The translations under genes and the position numbers were made by a program. This document shows, in pieces, positions 11,214 to 21,706 of a DNA stretch of 64,000 nt. The DNA is from Tricholomella constricta (taxonomy: Eukaryota; Basidiomycota; Agaricomycetes; Agaricales; Lyophyllaceae): the NCBI GenBank assembly GCA_013368375.1, contig JAACJP010000019.1:682001-746000 (forward strand). Direction: 5' to 3'. The notes under the pieces are model-generated. The model was not told the DNA's origin. It ran no database searches and saw nothing but the letters and a program-made list of their open reading frames with translations. The number at the start of each line of letters is the position of its first letter. The stretch's first letter is position 1.

Positions 11214-11419
11214 ATGAAAATTCGCCATCAACCATGTCCATGGTCGCTACCTCTTGAGCAACACTAAATCTTGTGCATTTTGCACAGGGTCCCACAGCAT
11301 TTTCCCAAATTTGCTGATGACTGCAATCACCTCTGCAGCCCTTCCTCTCATCATTATTTATTTCTGTCTGCTCACACGAATCTGGGCAAGCCTTAAAATG
11401 CACCAAGCACGATCAGCAA
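11214..11419. other. Short stretch with no gene
   Basis: Between the inverted-repeat element and the membrane-gene fragment I see nothing coding. Confidence 0.4.
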
Positions 11420-11538
11420 ACCCCCACTCACATTGCAATGGGAAACAGCGACTTGAGCTCCAGACTTGGAAGCATTATCTTCACAACGACTCGCTATTTG
11501 ATCCTCTCGTTATTACTTCTCCTTCCTTCATATGGCTT
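11420..11538 (+). pseudogene. Truncated 5' piece of a duplicated membrane-protein gene
   Basis: The stretch from CACTCACATTGCAATGG to CTTCATAT is clearly similar to 46,144-46,256, including the predicted start region. Similarity stops at the left end of the TIR element at 11,539. This is therefore the stump of a second copy of the gene at 46.1-47.2 kb, lying downstream of RBR copy 2 in the reverse of the order seen at the right-hand locus. Confidence 0.65.
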
Positions 11539-12146
11539 ATTCTATTGAGAAACCCCCCTTCGTTGGGCTAACCCGGGGTTAGTCAATGAACCCTGCTTTT
11601 TTTTAATTTGGAAAGGGGGGTTAGTGTTGGCCAGTAATGCTGTCCTGATTTGGGGTGTCGGAGGTGCGGGCGGTGGAGGAATCTGTAAGGTGAACTCCAG
11701 AAAGACAACACACGAAAACAGAGAACCTCCCAGAAATCATGTACAAGGGGCGCCCTCGTACAGCATGCATTACCAGTCCCCCCCAAGGTCGACTACGAGG
11801 CAGAGAGCAGAAATATGTTCTGTTGGGCCGTCGTGCACCAGCACCGTGGCGGTGTCGAGATCTCGGCACTCCATAAAAATTCTCAAACCGCAAAGACGGC
11901 CATAGTCGTACCACTTTCCCCTTGACCGATAATAATATGCACTAGGAAAATTCTAGATTACAACACAACGGTAGACCGAGCCTCCAAGTTGTAAAAAGTC
12001 CAGATTTTTTGTTGACCGGCACCTTCTTAATCCGGCGCGCGCGGTGGGCTGCGGCAGTGAAGGCCGGGTCATACAAGCGGGGTTCTTGTACAAGAAAGTT
12101 TGGCGAAGGCGGGTTAGTGTAACGAAGGGGGGTTTCTCAATAGAAT
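11539..12146. mobile_element. Non-autonomous TIR element (MITE-like), 608 bp
   Basis: Positions 11,539-11,564 are the exact reverse complement of 12,121-12,146 (26 bp; begins ATTCTATTGAGAAACC and ends CTTCGTT). A near-palindrome CTAACCCGGGGTTAG and another GGGGTTAGTGT copy lie just inside the left end. No transposase-sized frame is present, so the element must be mobilised in trans. The family is not assigned. Confidence 0.8.
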
Positions 12147-12584
12147 TTGGAAAGTTCTGATGACCAATCATCCATATATAGTAGGAGCGCAAAATCTGTC
12201 TAACTTGAGGAAATAACTCGCTCAATTTTGAGGCTATTCGCAAACGTTCTCAGGCTTTTGTTCCTTTATTCAAAAGGTGCATTTTCGCCAAAGGGATAGT
12301 CATTTTAGATGAATCTGAACTACTAATATCTTTGTTCCAACTTAGCGGCGACTAGGTAGGCTTGTGACCAACCGCCATCGGCAAACGAGGACTCATGCGA
12401 TAGCGGCTGGAAGGGATGGTCCATCACAATGCGGGGTCACACTTTTGCCAGCCAAGCGTGACTTTGTACTTGGCCAAATTTCGCGTGAAAACTTGTACAC
12501 CAAGTGCCGCATTCATTTTTACTGCGACAATGAACAGTCAATATGAATTTCATATACCTGGCTGGCTACCTTGAGGCCAATACA
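12147..12584. other. Unassigned stretch left of the hAT nest
   Basis: No gene or repeat is recognised. It is the left flank of the hAT insertion; its original continuation is at 45,671. Confidence 0.4.
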
Positions 12585-12592
12585 CAAATACA
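12585..12592. repeat. Left target-site duplication of the hAT element (CAAATACA)
   Basis: This 8-bp string is identical to 45,663-45,670 and directly abuts the terminal inverted repeat. Eight base pairs is the standard hAT duplication length. Confidence 0.85.
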
Positions 12593-13147
12593 TAATGATG
12601 CCGCAGTCCGGTTCTGAACCGAAGTTTGAACTTGAACTTTTGTGAACCGGACCCAAGTCCAGTCCAAAGTCCAGGACTATGGGTCAGCTAGACCCACAGT
12701 CTGGTCCCAGGTTCAGTAAGCTAAAGAATGTATGAACTTGCCTGAACCCGTTTGAACTGATCTTGTTAAGCTGGTTTTTTTGAGATGTATCATCCGTGTA
12801 GTATAGTGTTCGTAGATTCCCTTGTACACCGCCAAAAGGACTTCATGTGAAGCCGGCGGTGCTCAAAAATGTGGCTACCAAAGATTGAATCGATATCGAG
12901 ATGTCGTGTCAGCCCATCTGGAGTCCATATTTTTTTTGAGGCAGCGAGATTAGATGTCGTTCGTGTTGTAGCCATCCTGACTTGACATATGATGATCAGG
13001 TCCATCTGTTAACCATGTTTTCTTTATACATGTCTGTAAGATGATGTTCTCGTTACTTGTGTATGGTGAGCAGTAGAATATTACATTTCCTCCTCACGTT
13101 CTCTCTATGTTCCTCACTGAGACGCAGAGTTCAAACCGGTACTACCT
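12593..13147. other. hAT left terminal region and unresolved junction
   Basis: 12,593-12,775 shows the subterminal GAAC/GTCC-rich repeats of the hAT end. Between there and the 3' end of the next gene at 13,148 must lie the left border of the inserted two-gene unit. I found no clear terminal repeat for it. Confidence 0.5.
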
Positions 13148-14539
13148 TCAACCCCCAATCTCCTCGTCGACCACCATTGTTTCCATGCCATCATCCCCAT
13201 CACTTTCTTCGTTGTCTGTCCTCCGCCTCTTTGACGCCTGAGGAGCTGTGATACCTGCGTGTTCCGGCAGAGCTTTTGCCTTCCTCCGAGCAGCGGCCTG
13301 CACAGCAGTCTTTGCGTGTTTCGCATCTTGAACACTTCGGAGGCTGGTGGCAATGGTTGAGTGGTGCGCTTCACGATTGAGTGTAAAGGGTATCGGCTTG
13401 GTGAGGTCCCCAGGCAGTGCTGCTCGAATGAGGTGCGCATTGTGGAAAGCATGAGTATTGATGAGATAACAGTTAACTTCTTTGTGAATAATGAAAGCTT
13501 CCTTAGAACCCGATGCTATGCGGTCCTGCATTATTGGTCGTTCCCCAGACACTTCGCACTTCGAATAGTGACAGTCATGTTGAACATTGAACTCTAACAG
13601 TACACTCTACATGTGCGTTACTGTAAGCGATGATCAAACACAGAGGGAAAACGACGCACCGATGCTTCTACAACGTGACTGCACCTCTCACCAAAGGGGC
13701 GCAAGAGAATGGGCATTCCAAACATCTCGTCTCGTGTTGAAGCCACTCGAAAGACCTCAATGACAACAACAGCAGAGGAGCGGGAAGAATTTTGGAGAAT
13801 TTCGATGACTTGCCCAGGGACAGACGTATTTCCATTCTATATTGTCATCAACTGAATGAGCGATGAAAGGCGTGATAGAAGACTCACTGCCGATAGAGGG
13901 GATTTCGCGAAGACCCATGAACCAACCGTACACCGATCTTCAAACTTGGAGATGACATACTTGCAATGGCTCCATTTTTTGTTGTTGCTTGGCGGGGCGT
14001 TATTGATTGCTCGTGACCCCGCTGTCTCGGCCCAGGAGAGATATACTTGGGAAAGGAGTCGACGATTGGGACCCCGCTTTTGCGGTTCCAGCTTGACGGT
14101 TCCTGTGCCTCCTGCCATAAGAATACAATGCAAAGCACAAAAAAATAGATACCTGGGATCAGAGCGCTATTATTAGTCTATCCACACAGTGTCTGCAGGA
14201 CCGGGTTTGACACCATGAACCTGCAAAGAGATGGTCTGGGTTGAACCCACTGATCGTGACCGGATGCTGATTTTCACCATCCTCCGGAAAGGAAATGCTT
14301 CATAGTTTCCATAGCAGACATCTTGTAGGCGATATCGCGACTTGGTGCCAGATGGTTTGAAAGGATGGAGCAGTAGCGACAAATAGCATTGAAGCTTGCA
14401 AGTACCTCAGTTGCGACACCAACGAGAGGCCCAAATCGAACTATGTCTTCGCGAATGTGGACGAGCAGGTGATATTTGATTTTCGAGATGATCTTGGATG
14501 AATCGACCAGCGCGGTAATGTCGAGAACGTTAGCAACGG
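13148..14539 (-). pseudogene. Transposon-type gene, 3' part, cut off by the Gypsy insertion
   Basis: Minus-strand exons encode segments such as DIVRFGPLVGVATEV, YCSILSNHLAPSRDIA, HCKYVISKFEDRCTVGSW, ASTRDEMFGMP and a C-terminus with INTHAFHNAHLIRAALP. These belong to a large family of transposon-borne proteins repeated in Agaricomycete genomes and usually left as hypothetical; I cannot place it firmly in a named superfamily. The reading frame continues across the LTR retrotransposon from the exons at 27.7-30.2 kb. Several in-frame stops occur around 13.5-14.2 kb, some possibly in introns. The last codons are at 13,148-13,150. Confidence 0.65.
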
Positions 14540-15583
14540 TGATAGAGCTAGAAGGCCTGTAGGTGCTGTGCACAACAACAAAACAACTAACAACTATGGG
14601 GGGCGAGAAATGTTAAAAGTTCCCAAACACGCGAGTGTGCAGGGCTTGTAAGGGTTGTTTGACGAAGGTAAGAGACGATCCGACTCGTAGCTAGTCGAAC
14701 CGACAACAACGCGACGGGGGCGATGGAACGCGACGTTCCCGAGTGGAACGGGTCGGCGACGCGACTTTGGGTGTCGGTCGTGCGACAACGAGACGAACGA
14801 GGTTAATACGGAGAACTCACGGGTTCGGGTGACGAGTACGAGGCGGCAGGGACGGCAGTTACGAGATTTACGACAGTGGCGACGGTTTATACGATGAGGA
14901 CGGTGCAGAGACGACAGAGACGACGGTTTCGAGTTATTCACTCTGAGTGTGAGGGAAAATACGGGCTGTAATTCACTGGAGCAAGTAGGTAATACATGGG
15001 TATGTTTTTATACAATACGACCGACTCGCCTCGCGCGAGCCGGCGAGGCAGGTGTTTTACTGGTTTATTGGGAGAAGCGCCGCCAAGCTTGGTACTGCGC
15101 GACGCTTTTTAGAGAGTGTGGCGCTCTTTGGCTCGGCAAAGGGGCTTTTGATCGGCTCGAGGCGTCGGGTCGGATGTATGATCGGTGGTGGCTTTGCGAT
15201 CGGTAGTGGCTCTTGGGTGCGGAGCTCCGTGGTACGGCCGGATCCTTCCTGCGACTAGCTGGGCAACGGCGTTTCCTAGGACCATTTCAAATCGGGTTTG
15301 GTTGTCGCCGAGTTGAGACCTTGGCATACAAACGTGCGCGGTCGTTGACAGGTTATACGGCGTTCCGTGCTCCGCGCGCCCAGCGAGGAGAACTGGCGTT
15401 CCAAGTTACTTTGTCTCTTGGTCGGTGCGTCGGTCATTTGGTCGTATTGTCGGTCGATCGGTCGTATTGTCGGTCGGTCGGTTTAGCGCTTTGGTCGCAT
15501 TTGGGACCGTGTTCGTCGTGGCGCAACGGTTGATATCCGTAGAATGGGTTGGTTCAGTGTACAGCGCTGGACGGTGCTCATCA
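14540..15583 (-). repeat. 3' LTR of the Gypsy element
   Basis: 1,044 bp; almost identical to the other LTR apart from two or so substitutions and one missing 20-bp unit in a GGTCGGTCGTATT tandem repeat near 15,440-15,485. Such similarity points to recent insertion. Confidence 0.92.
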
Positions 15584-15597
15584 TCTCCTCCTTACTT
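15584..15597 (-). promoter_or_regulatory. Polypurine tract at the 3' LTR
   Basis: Read on the minus strand, AAGTAAGGAGGAGA directly precedes the LTR terminus TGATGAGC. This is the expected place for the plus-strand DNA primer of reverse transcription. Confidence 0.75.
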
Positions 15598-15603
15598 GAA
15601 ATA

Positions 15604-15621
15604 CCGACTGTCCTCAGTCGG
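15604..15621. promoter_or_regulatory. Hairpin upstream of antisense gene A
   Basis: CCGACTG, a TCCT loop and CAGTCGG form a 7-bp stem 122 nt before the ATG of gene A. The same hairpin, with one loop change, precedes gene B at 17,235. It may be an operator or an RNA structure; its function is unknown. Confidence 0.6.
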
Positions 15622-15743
15622 TCCCGCGCGTTGGTCAGGGGGCGTTCTCCTTGGAAAAAGGGGTGGACATAGGAGCGAGTGGCGGTGCCGACGTGTTGGC
15701 AACATATATATATCCTGGTTCTTTGTTTGTTTTACCCATCGTT

Positions 15744-16998
15744 ATGTCGGGACCTCCTGTCGATCATCATTGTATTCTCCGCAATTTGGGACGAGACTGG
15801 GAGGAATGGCAATCGCTGTCGGACGACTCGCCTCGTTACGAGCGTACTCGCGTGCTGCAATATTTGTTAAACGGCGTCGAAGTGCTTAGGTCGCCAGCAG
15901 CTGAACCCTGGCGCTGGGCGTGGCGCGACGAAGAATATGCTTTGCTCGACGTATGGTCTACGGTCGCGTCTGATCCTGAATGGTCCAGACGGTTCGCGGG
16001 GCTACAGCCGAGTGTAAGTTCGCTCTTTGTTGGCTTGATCGTTCCCGAGGATTAACGCGCTAGTTGGTAGTCTGACTACCCCCACCGACGGGCGGTCATT
16101 CGGGAGCCTGCTCGCGTCGCCTCTGCTGGAGAACAGGCAGGGCCTGTCGTTCGGGATCACATGTGCGCTTCCTCGGTTGGGGACGGGGACGAAGAAGAGT
16201 CTGTAGTCGAGATCTCCGGGGAGTCGGTATTGGCGGCGCAGCGGAGGCGACACGATTTGTGGCTGGAGCGTCTTGAGGAGTTTAAAGAGGAGTACCCGGA
16301 GCATTACACTCGTAGCGAAGCGGTAAGTCATCGGTTCTCGTGCGATCTTGTTCTTCCTCTCATTTGTTGGCTAGTGCGACCGTTGTGTGGGCTACGCTTT
16401 GGACTGTGTTCAGCGCAACGGGATTGACGCTTGTGCGGTTTGCGAGATTCAGTCAAAGCAATGTGAGACGAGCGAGGTGGGGTCGTTTCCGCCGGCTCCG
16501 CACCAGTTTGTGCCATGCTTAGCAGAGGGGCGCTCTTGCGACGCGTGCGCGCCACCTCCGTTGTTCGTCGAGGTCCGTTCGCCCGACCTGGCGAGAACTG
16601 CTCAGCGCCTTGTCGTGACTCGTTCTGCGGGCTCGGTGGACCGAGGCGCGGGTCTCCTCTATCAAGGTCCGGTGTTTCGCCCTGAGGACTTCCTCCGTAT
16701 TTCGCGGTTCGGTCTTGCGGATATAGATCGGGCGCTATCGGCGCGCACCGTTTTCTTGCGTACTTTGGTCCAGGAAATTCAAGTCCTTGAATCGCGCCAA
16801 GAGATTATGCGTTCGTCGGCCCGTCAGCTTTACGAGCAGGTCGTGTCTACGTCGTCGGCCCTTGACCTGCTTCAGGCCCGGCGCGTCGAGTTAGTTGGTG
16901 CGTCTGCAATGGGTGCTCCGAGCGGTGGGGGTAGCGGTAGCGGAAGCGTTGTCGGTGGTGGCGTATGCGACGATGGTGGCGAGGGTTCGTCGTTTTGA
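15744..16998 (+). CDS. Antisense accessory gene A: Zn2Cys6-like protein
   Basis: Three exons (15,744-16,013; 16,071-16,322; 16,375-16,998) with 57- and 52-nt introns, both phase 0, give 381 residues with no stop. Exon 3 opens on a cysteine array with spacing C-x2-C-x6-C-x8-C-x2-C-x6-C (Cys 175, 178, 185, 194, 197, 204), which fits the fungal Zn2Cys6 binuclear cluster consensus. Upstream is a basic/acidic helix-prone block (RRRHDLWLERLEEFKEEYP). Downstream, residues ~290-350 look alpha-helical and may form a coiled coil (LADIDRALSARTVFLRTL). It lies opposite to gag-pol between integrase and the 3' LTR. DNA binding is inferred from the cluster only; no activation domain is recognised. Confidence 0.75.
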
Positions 16999-17393
16999 CT
17001 CCAGGTTTGTCGTGTTTTGTGGTCAGGTTGCGCTCATTATTGGTCGCGTATTCCGTATATACCTGTTTTGTTGTGCGGGCCCTAAAATTGGGTCGTTCTG
17101 TTATAATTCGAACTATTCGTTCTAGGTGGCGTAAGTCGGTTCGTCGTTTTGGTCGGTTCTTTTATTGGTGGCGTCGGTTGCTGGCGTCGGCCGCCGCTCA
17201 ACCTGTAGGTCGTGTCTCCTCCTTACTTGAAATGCCGACTGCCCTCAGTCGGTCCGGAGACCGGTCGAGAAAATTCTAGAACTGGCGCGTGTGTGGCGTG
17301 AGATGGTGGTGGCGGTGCAACAGAATTTGACGGCGCGTCCTAGTTTGTTTAGAGTGACTGTCCCTTTTTCGGTTCCCTCCCTTTTCAACCATC
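16999..17393. other. Spacer between antisense genes A and B
   Basis: Holds the 3' end of gene A and the leader of gene B, with the repeated purine tract and hairpin. No other coding content is seen. Confidence 0.6.
17215..17252. repeat. Second copy of the PPT-plus-hairpin cassette
   Basis: TCTCCTCCTTACTT (17,215-17,228) is identical to the tract at 15,584. It is followed at the same spacing by the CCGACTG/CAGTCGG hairpin (17,235-17,252), 141 nt before the ATG of gene B. The duplicated cassette marks the border of the tandem duplication that produced genes A and B. Confidence 0.8.
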
Positions 17394-19269
17394 ATGGCCA
17401 CCGTCGTGTCTGACTTCAAGCGCGTCCTCCGGTATCTGACCACCGACTACATTCGATGGTGTCAACTTCCCGACGACGCCACTCGCGAAGAGCGCTTCGA
17501 GGCGCTCGAGGACATACGGGACGGTGTGACCGCGCTTCGGAAACAAGAGGCGGGCCCCGGGCATTTGGAATGGCGTGAGGAGCAGGAGGCGTTGTCCCAA
17601 ATATGGGCACGCATCAAGGACGACGGGGAGTGGTCGGAAAAATTCGCGGATCTGGAGCCCGAGGTGCGTCCGTTTCTGACTTTTGGTATGTAGGTGACCG
17701 ACTTGGTCTTGTGCGTTCTTGAGGACGAGTACACCCGCCGGCGCCGTGAACGACATCTTCAATCGGGCACATCTCGAGGCGCCGGAAATGCGCCACCGGT
17801 CGTATCTGGCGGGCTTGGGGGGGAACTGCCAGTCGAGCAGGGTCCCCGTCCGGATGTTGGCGACGTCGAAGTGCGCGACACGGAGTTGGCGGTGGAGGCG
17901 GAGCAGAGGCGCGGTAGTGTGGGCGCAATCCCGCCGCTGGTCGCGGGGGGGGCATCGTCCGGCGTTCCCGTGGCGCTGTCGCCCAAGGGGAAAGGCAAAT
18001 CCTCGCGGCCTCCCGTTTTTGTGCCTCGTATGTCGGTCGGTGGTGGGTCGCGTGCTGGTAAAGACGCTGCGGCCGACGTGCGTATCTCGCGCGATTTTGT
18101 CTTCTGCCGATTGCTAATGTTTTTGGACAGACTGCCCCGTCCGCTTCGCGATCGCTTCGTACGCGTGAGTCCGCCTTCCGATCGGGGCCTATCTTTAGCG
18201 CTGTGAGTGGTCTGCTCCTAACTAGCTTGGTAGGTGCGACGCCCGCTGCCACTGGGTCCGACGAGGTGACGGCTTCGAGTCGTAAGCGCAAGGGCGACGT
18301 CGCGGATGACGGGGAAGGGTCGTTAGTGGAGGTCCCTGAGGCGGAGTCGGGGAAAGGCAAACGGAAGCGGCGCACGACCGACAAGTGGCTCGGGCGCCTC
18401 GAGGACTTCAAGAAGGAGTGCCCTCACCACTTGGTGCGCAATGTAGCGGTAGGTTATCGGTTGGGCTCGTGCGGTCGTTGGCGCTGACCCTTTTCTAGTG
18501 CGATCGTTGCGTGGACTCCGGCGTCGACTGCCTGCAGAAGCCTGGCATCAGTCCTTGTGCGCTCTGCAAGATCCACGCCAAGAAGTGTGAGACGACGCGC
18601 GACGGCGTCCCCCTTGTCGTTCCGAGGGCCTCTGGTTCGCGATCGCGGCGCTGAAACATATCGCGCCCTATCGTCGAGGATGTCGAGGAGGAGAAGCCCG
18701 CCACTGCGCCCGCGCTCTCGCTGCGCCGGTCCCCTCAGCCCTTCCTGGCGGATCCCCGGGAGCGCGAGCGCGAGCTGGCGGCGGCCACCCACCACCTTGC
18801 GATGATTCAGGTCGCCGGATCTGCGGGTATGGGCGCGGGTTTCTTGCATCAGGGCGCGTTGCCTCAGGCGGAGGCCCTGCTCCGTAACGAGGACCTAGAC
18901 GGTCTGGGGTACATGGCCTCGACCGCGATTATCGACAGCTTCGACCTCGCCGACGTGGACCGCGCGCTTTTCTCGCGCAACGCCTTTCTTCGGACCTTGG
19001 TTCAGCAAGCGCAGGTCCTGGAGTCCCAGCAGGAGATAACGCGCTGGTCGCTGCGACAGATTTACCAGCAAGTGGAAGGCACCGTGGACGCGCTGAGGCT
19101 GCTTCGGGAGCGGCGCTCGGAGTTGGTCGAGGAGGCGGCGGGCGAGTCCGACTCCAGTGAAGGGAGCGCGGTTAGTACCGATGACGAGGATGCCGAGGGC
19201 GACGGCGAGAGCGACGGAGTCGAGGAGGGCGGCGACGGGATCGAGGGTGGCGATGTCGTAATGGGGTGA
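17394..19269 (+). pseudogene. Antisense accessory gene B: Zn2Cys6-like paralog, probably broken
   Basis: It is a diverged copy of gene A with matching phase-0 introns (18,078-18,130 and 18,449-18,498) and the same cysteine spacing (CDRC...C...CALC...C) opening the last exon at 18,499. It also shares FDLADVDRALFSRNAFLRTL and a long acidic C-terminus. A TAG at 17,691 would have to lie in a 30-nt intron (17,664-17,693), and an in-frame TGA occurs at 18,652-18,654 just after the zinc cluster. Unless the TGA is spliced out or read through, the product ends there. Gene A has neither defect. Confidence 0.65.
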
Positions 19270-19570
19270 GCGTGCTTGGTGTGGTCCTAATGGATCACTA
19301 TATAATATACCGTCTTCCGTGTCTGTACGGTCGTATTAAGTGGGGGGGGGGAAGTGGAGAATCGGGTAGGGTGACTGAGTGGAGTTTTTTTTGTAAGTTT
19401 GAACATAGTGAGTCGGAAATCCGAACGATGGTGGGTAGTAGTTCGGTACTGAGAAACTGAGGGGCATAGGTTTGGATCGTTGGTTCGTTCAGTCGGTCGA
19501 GAGGCGCGTGTTAATGGGGAAAACGTTGAGTAAAGGAAAGGGTATATACGGGTAGTCGCGGTTGGAGCGG
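19270..19570. other. Convergent spacer between gene B and pol
   Basis: About 300 bp between the end of gene B (plus) and the end of pol (minus); nothing coding is seen. Transcripts from the two strands may overlap here. Confidence 0.5.
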
Positions 19571-20507
19571 CTAGTTCTGTTCGTCTTCCGATTCAGAGTC
19601 GTCGCCTACTACTTCGGGTCGGTCTTCGTCGTCGGTGATCATTGTCGCCTCCAATTCTCTGAGTCGTTTGGTGTCTATGTCCAAGGCGCTGTCGGGTAGG
19701 AGTATGTTGTTTCGCGCGAAGTAGGGGGCGAGTCGGAACGCGGCCACCGGGCGGTGCAAGACTGTGCCGTCTAGCTCGCAAAGGATGTAGGTGCCTCCGC
19801 GGTTGCGCGAGATCACTATGAGCGGTCCTAAGTATCTAGATCGCATTTTGCGGTTGAGTGACTTCTCGACCTTAGTGTTGCGCATGAGGATGAGGTCTCC
19901 GCGTTTAAAGTTGTAGTCGCGTAAGGTTTTGGCGTGTTTAATTTCAAAACGAATCGCTGCTTGTCGTCGTGCCGCGTATACGTCTGAATGCAGTCGCTCT
20001 AGGTCTGTCGCTCGTTTTTGTAGGGCGATCGCGCGGCGTGTCAAGAGGTCGGTGGAGGACAAGATAGAGTCGGGTGGTGGTTGTAGGTATGTGGCTTCGG
20101 CGATATCAAGTGGGAGAAGGGGTTGGGTTCCTGTCGCGGCGTAATAGGGAGAGCATCCCATCCGCTTGCGGATCGTGACGCGTTCAGCCCAGAAGACGGA
20201 GTAGGCGGATTGCGACCATTTGTTCTCGTTACCGTCGGCGGCTTTGAAAAGGGACTGTCGGACGTCGAAATGGGACCGTTCGACGAGTCCGTTGGCCCTG
20301 GAGTTATAGCCCGAGATCCGTATGTTGTGTATGTGGTATTTCTTTGTGAGGTGTTCGGCGGCTTTGATAAAGGCTGGGCCGTTGTCGGTTACGATTTCAC
20401 GCAGTCCGCCCCACCGGCAGATGATGTCTTCGTACATCCAGTCACCGAGTGTGCGACTGTTTTCTTTTCGCAGCGCGCGCCATTCGGGAAAGTGAATTAA
20501 GGAGCAA

Positions 20508-21621
20508 CGGCCTTGGACAATGTATTTAAAACCATTTGATGCCGGTAGGTGCATAGTGTCGATGTACATTTTTGCGAACAGTGGCGCAGGTGTCGCAACG
20601 ACCGGGGGAATCAGGACTTTGGTCGTTTGCTGGATCTGGCATATGTGGCATGTCTGTACGAACCACACGAAGTCGGCCCTAACGTTAGGCCACCAAAAGC
20701 GTTCGAGCAGGGTTGCGCGTGTCGCGTAGAAGCGCTTGTGTCCGAGGTTGTCGTGGACCGATCGCAGAATCTCTAATTGCGCGCTAGGGCGGGCGACCAG
20801 TTTATGTGCGCCTTGGCTGTCTCTTCTCCAGAGTCGTGCTCCATCTAGGAAGAACCCGGTGGCGTAGCGAATGAAAGTGGCGTACTGGTCGTCGGTCATG
20901 CCTTCTGGTCGTTCTAGGTCGGTTAGCCATTGTCTAACGGCATCTATGCATTGGTCTTGGGCTTTAGCGGCGTCGGTTCTGGGTACCTCGCCGTATGACA
21001 TGTCGGTCGAATTCGCATTTGGGTCGGTTATTCCTGTATCGTCGTTGGTATGGATTCTGGGTTGCGGCCTTGGACAATGTATTTAAAACCATTTGATGCC
21101 GGTAGGTGCATAGTGTCGATGTACATTTTTGCGAACAGTGGCGCAGGTGTCGCAACGACCGGGGGAATCAGGACTTTGGTCTTTTGCTGGATCTGGCATA
21201 TGTGGCATGTCTGTACGAACCACACGACGTCGGCCCTAACGTTAGGCCACCAAAAGCGTTCGAGCAGGGTTGCGCGTGTCGCGTAGAAGCGCTTGTGTCC
21301 GAGGTTGTCGTGGACCGATCGCAGAATCTCTAATCGCGCGCTAGGGCGGGCAACCAGTTTATGTGCGCCTTGGCTGTCTCTTCTCCAGAGTCGTGCTCCA
21401 TCTAGGAAGAACCCGGTGGTGTAGCGAATGAAAGTGGCGTACTGGTCGTCGGTCATGCCTTCTGGTCGTTCTAGGTCGGTTAGCCATTGTCTAACGGCAT
21501 CTATGCGTTGGTCTTGGGCTTTAGCGGCGTCGGTTCTGGGTACCTCGTCGTATGACATGTCGGTCGAATTCGCATTTGGGTCGGTTATTCCTGTATCGTC
21601 GTCGGTACGGATTCTGGGTTG
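20508..21621 (-). repeat. 557-bp tandem duplication inside pol
   Basis: 20,508-21,064 and 21,065-21,621 are direct repeats with only a handful of differences. 557 is not a multiple of three, so the duplication shifts the integrase frame. Confidence 0.9.
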
Positions 21622-21692
21622 TCGTGGGGGGTCGGCTGCGAGTTCGTGAGTCGTTGAGTCTGGTGGTACCGCGTCAGTGTATACTGCCACCA

Positions 21693-21706
21693 TCTCCTCC
21701 TTACTT
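21693..21706 (-). promoter_or_regulatory. Internal copy of the polypurine tract within pol (cPPT candidate)
   Basis: The 14-bp string is identical to the tract next to the 3' LTR (AAGTAAGGAGGAGA on the coding strand) and lies within the pol reading frame, encoding SSKEE. It could prime a second plus strand like the central PPT known in some retroelements. Confidence 0.5.
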
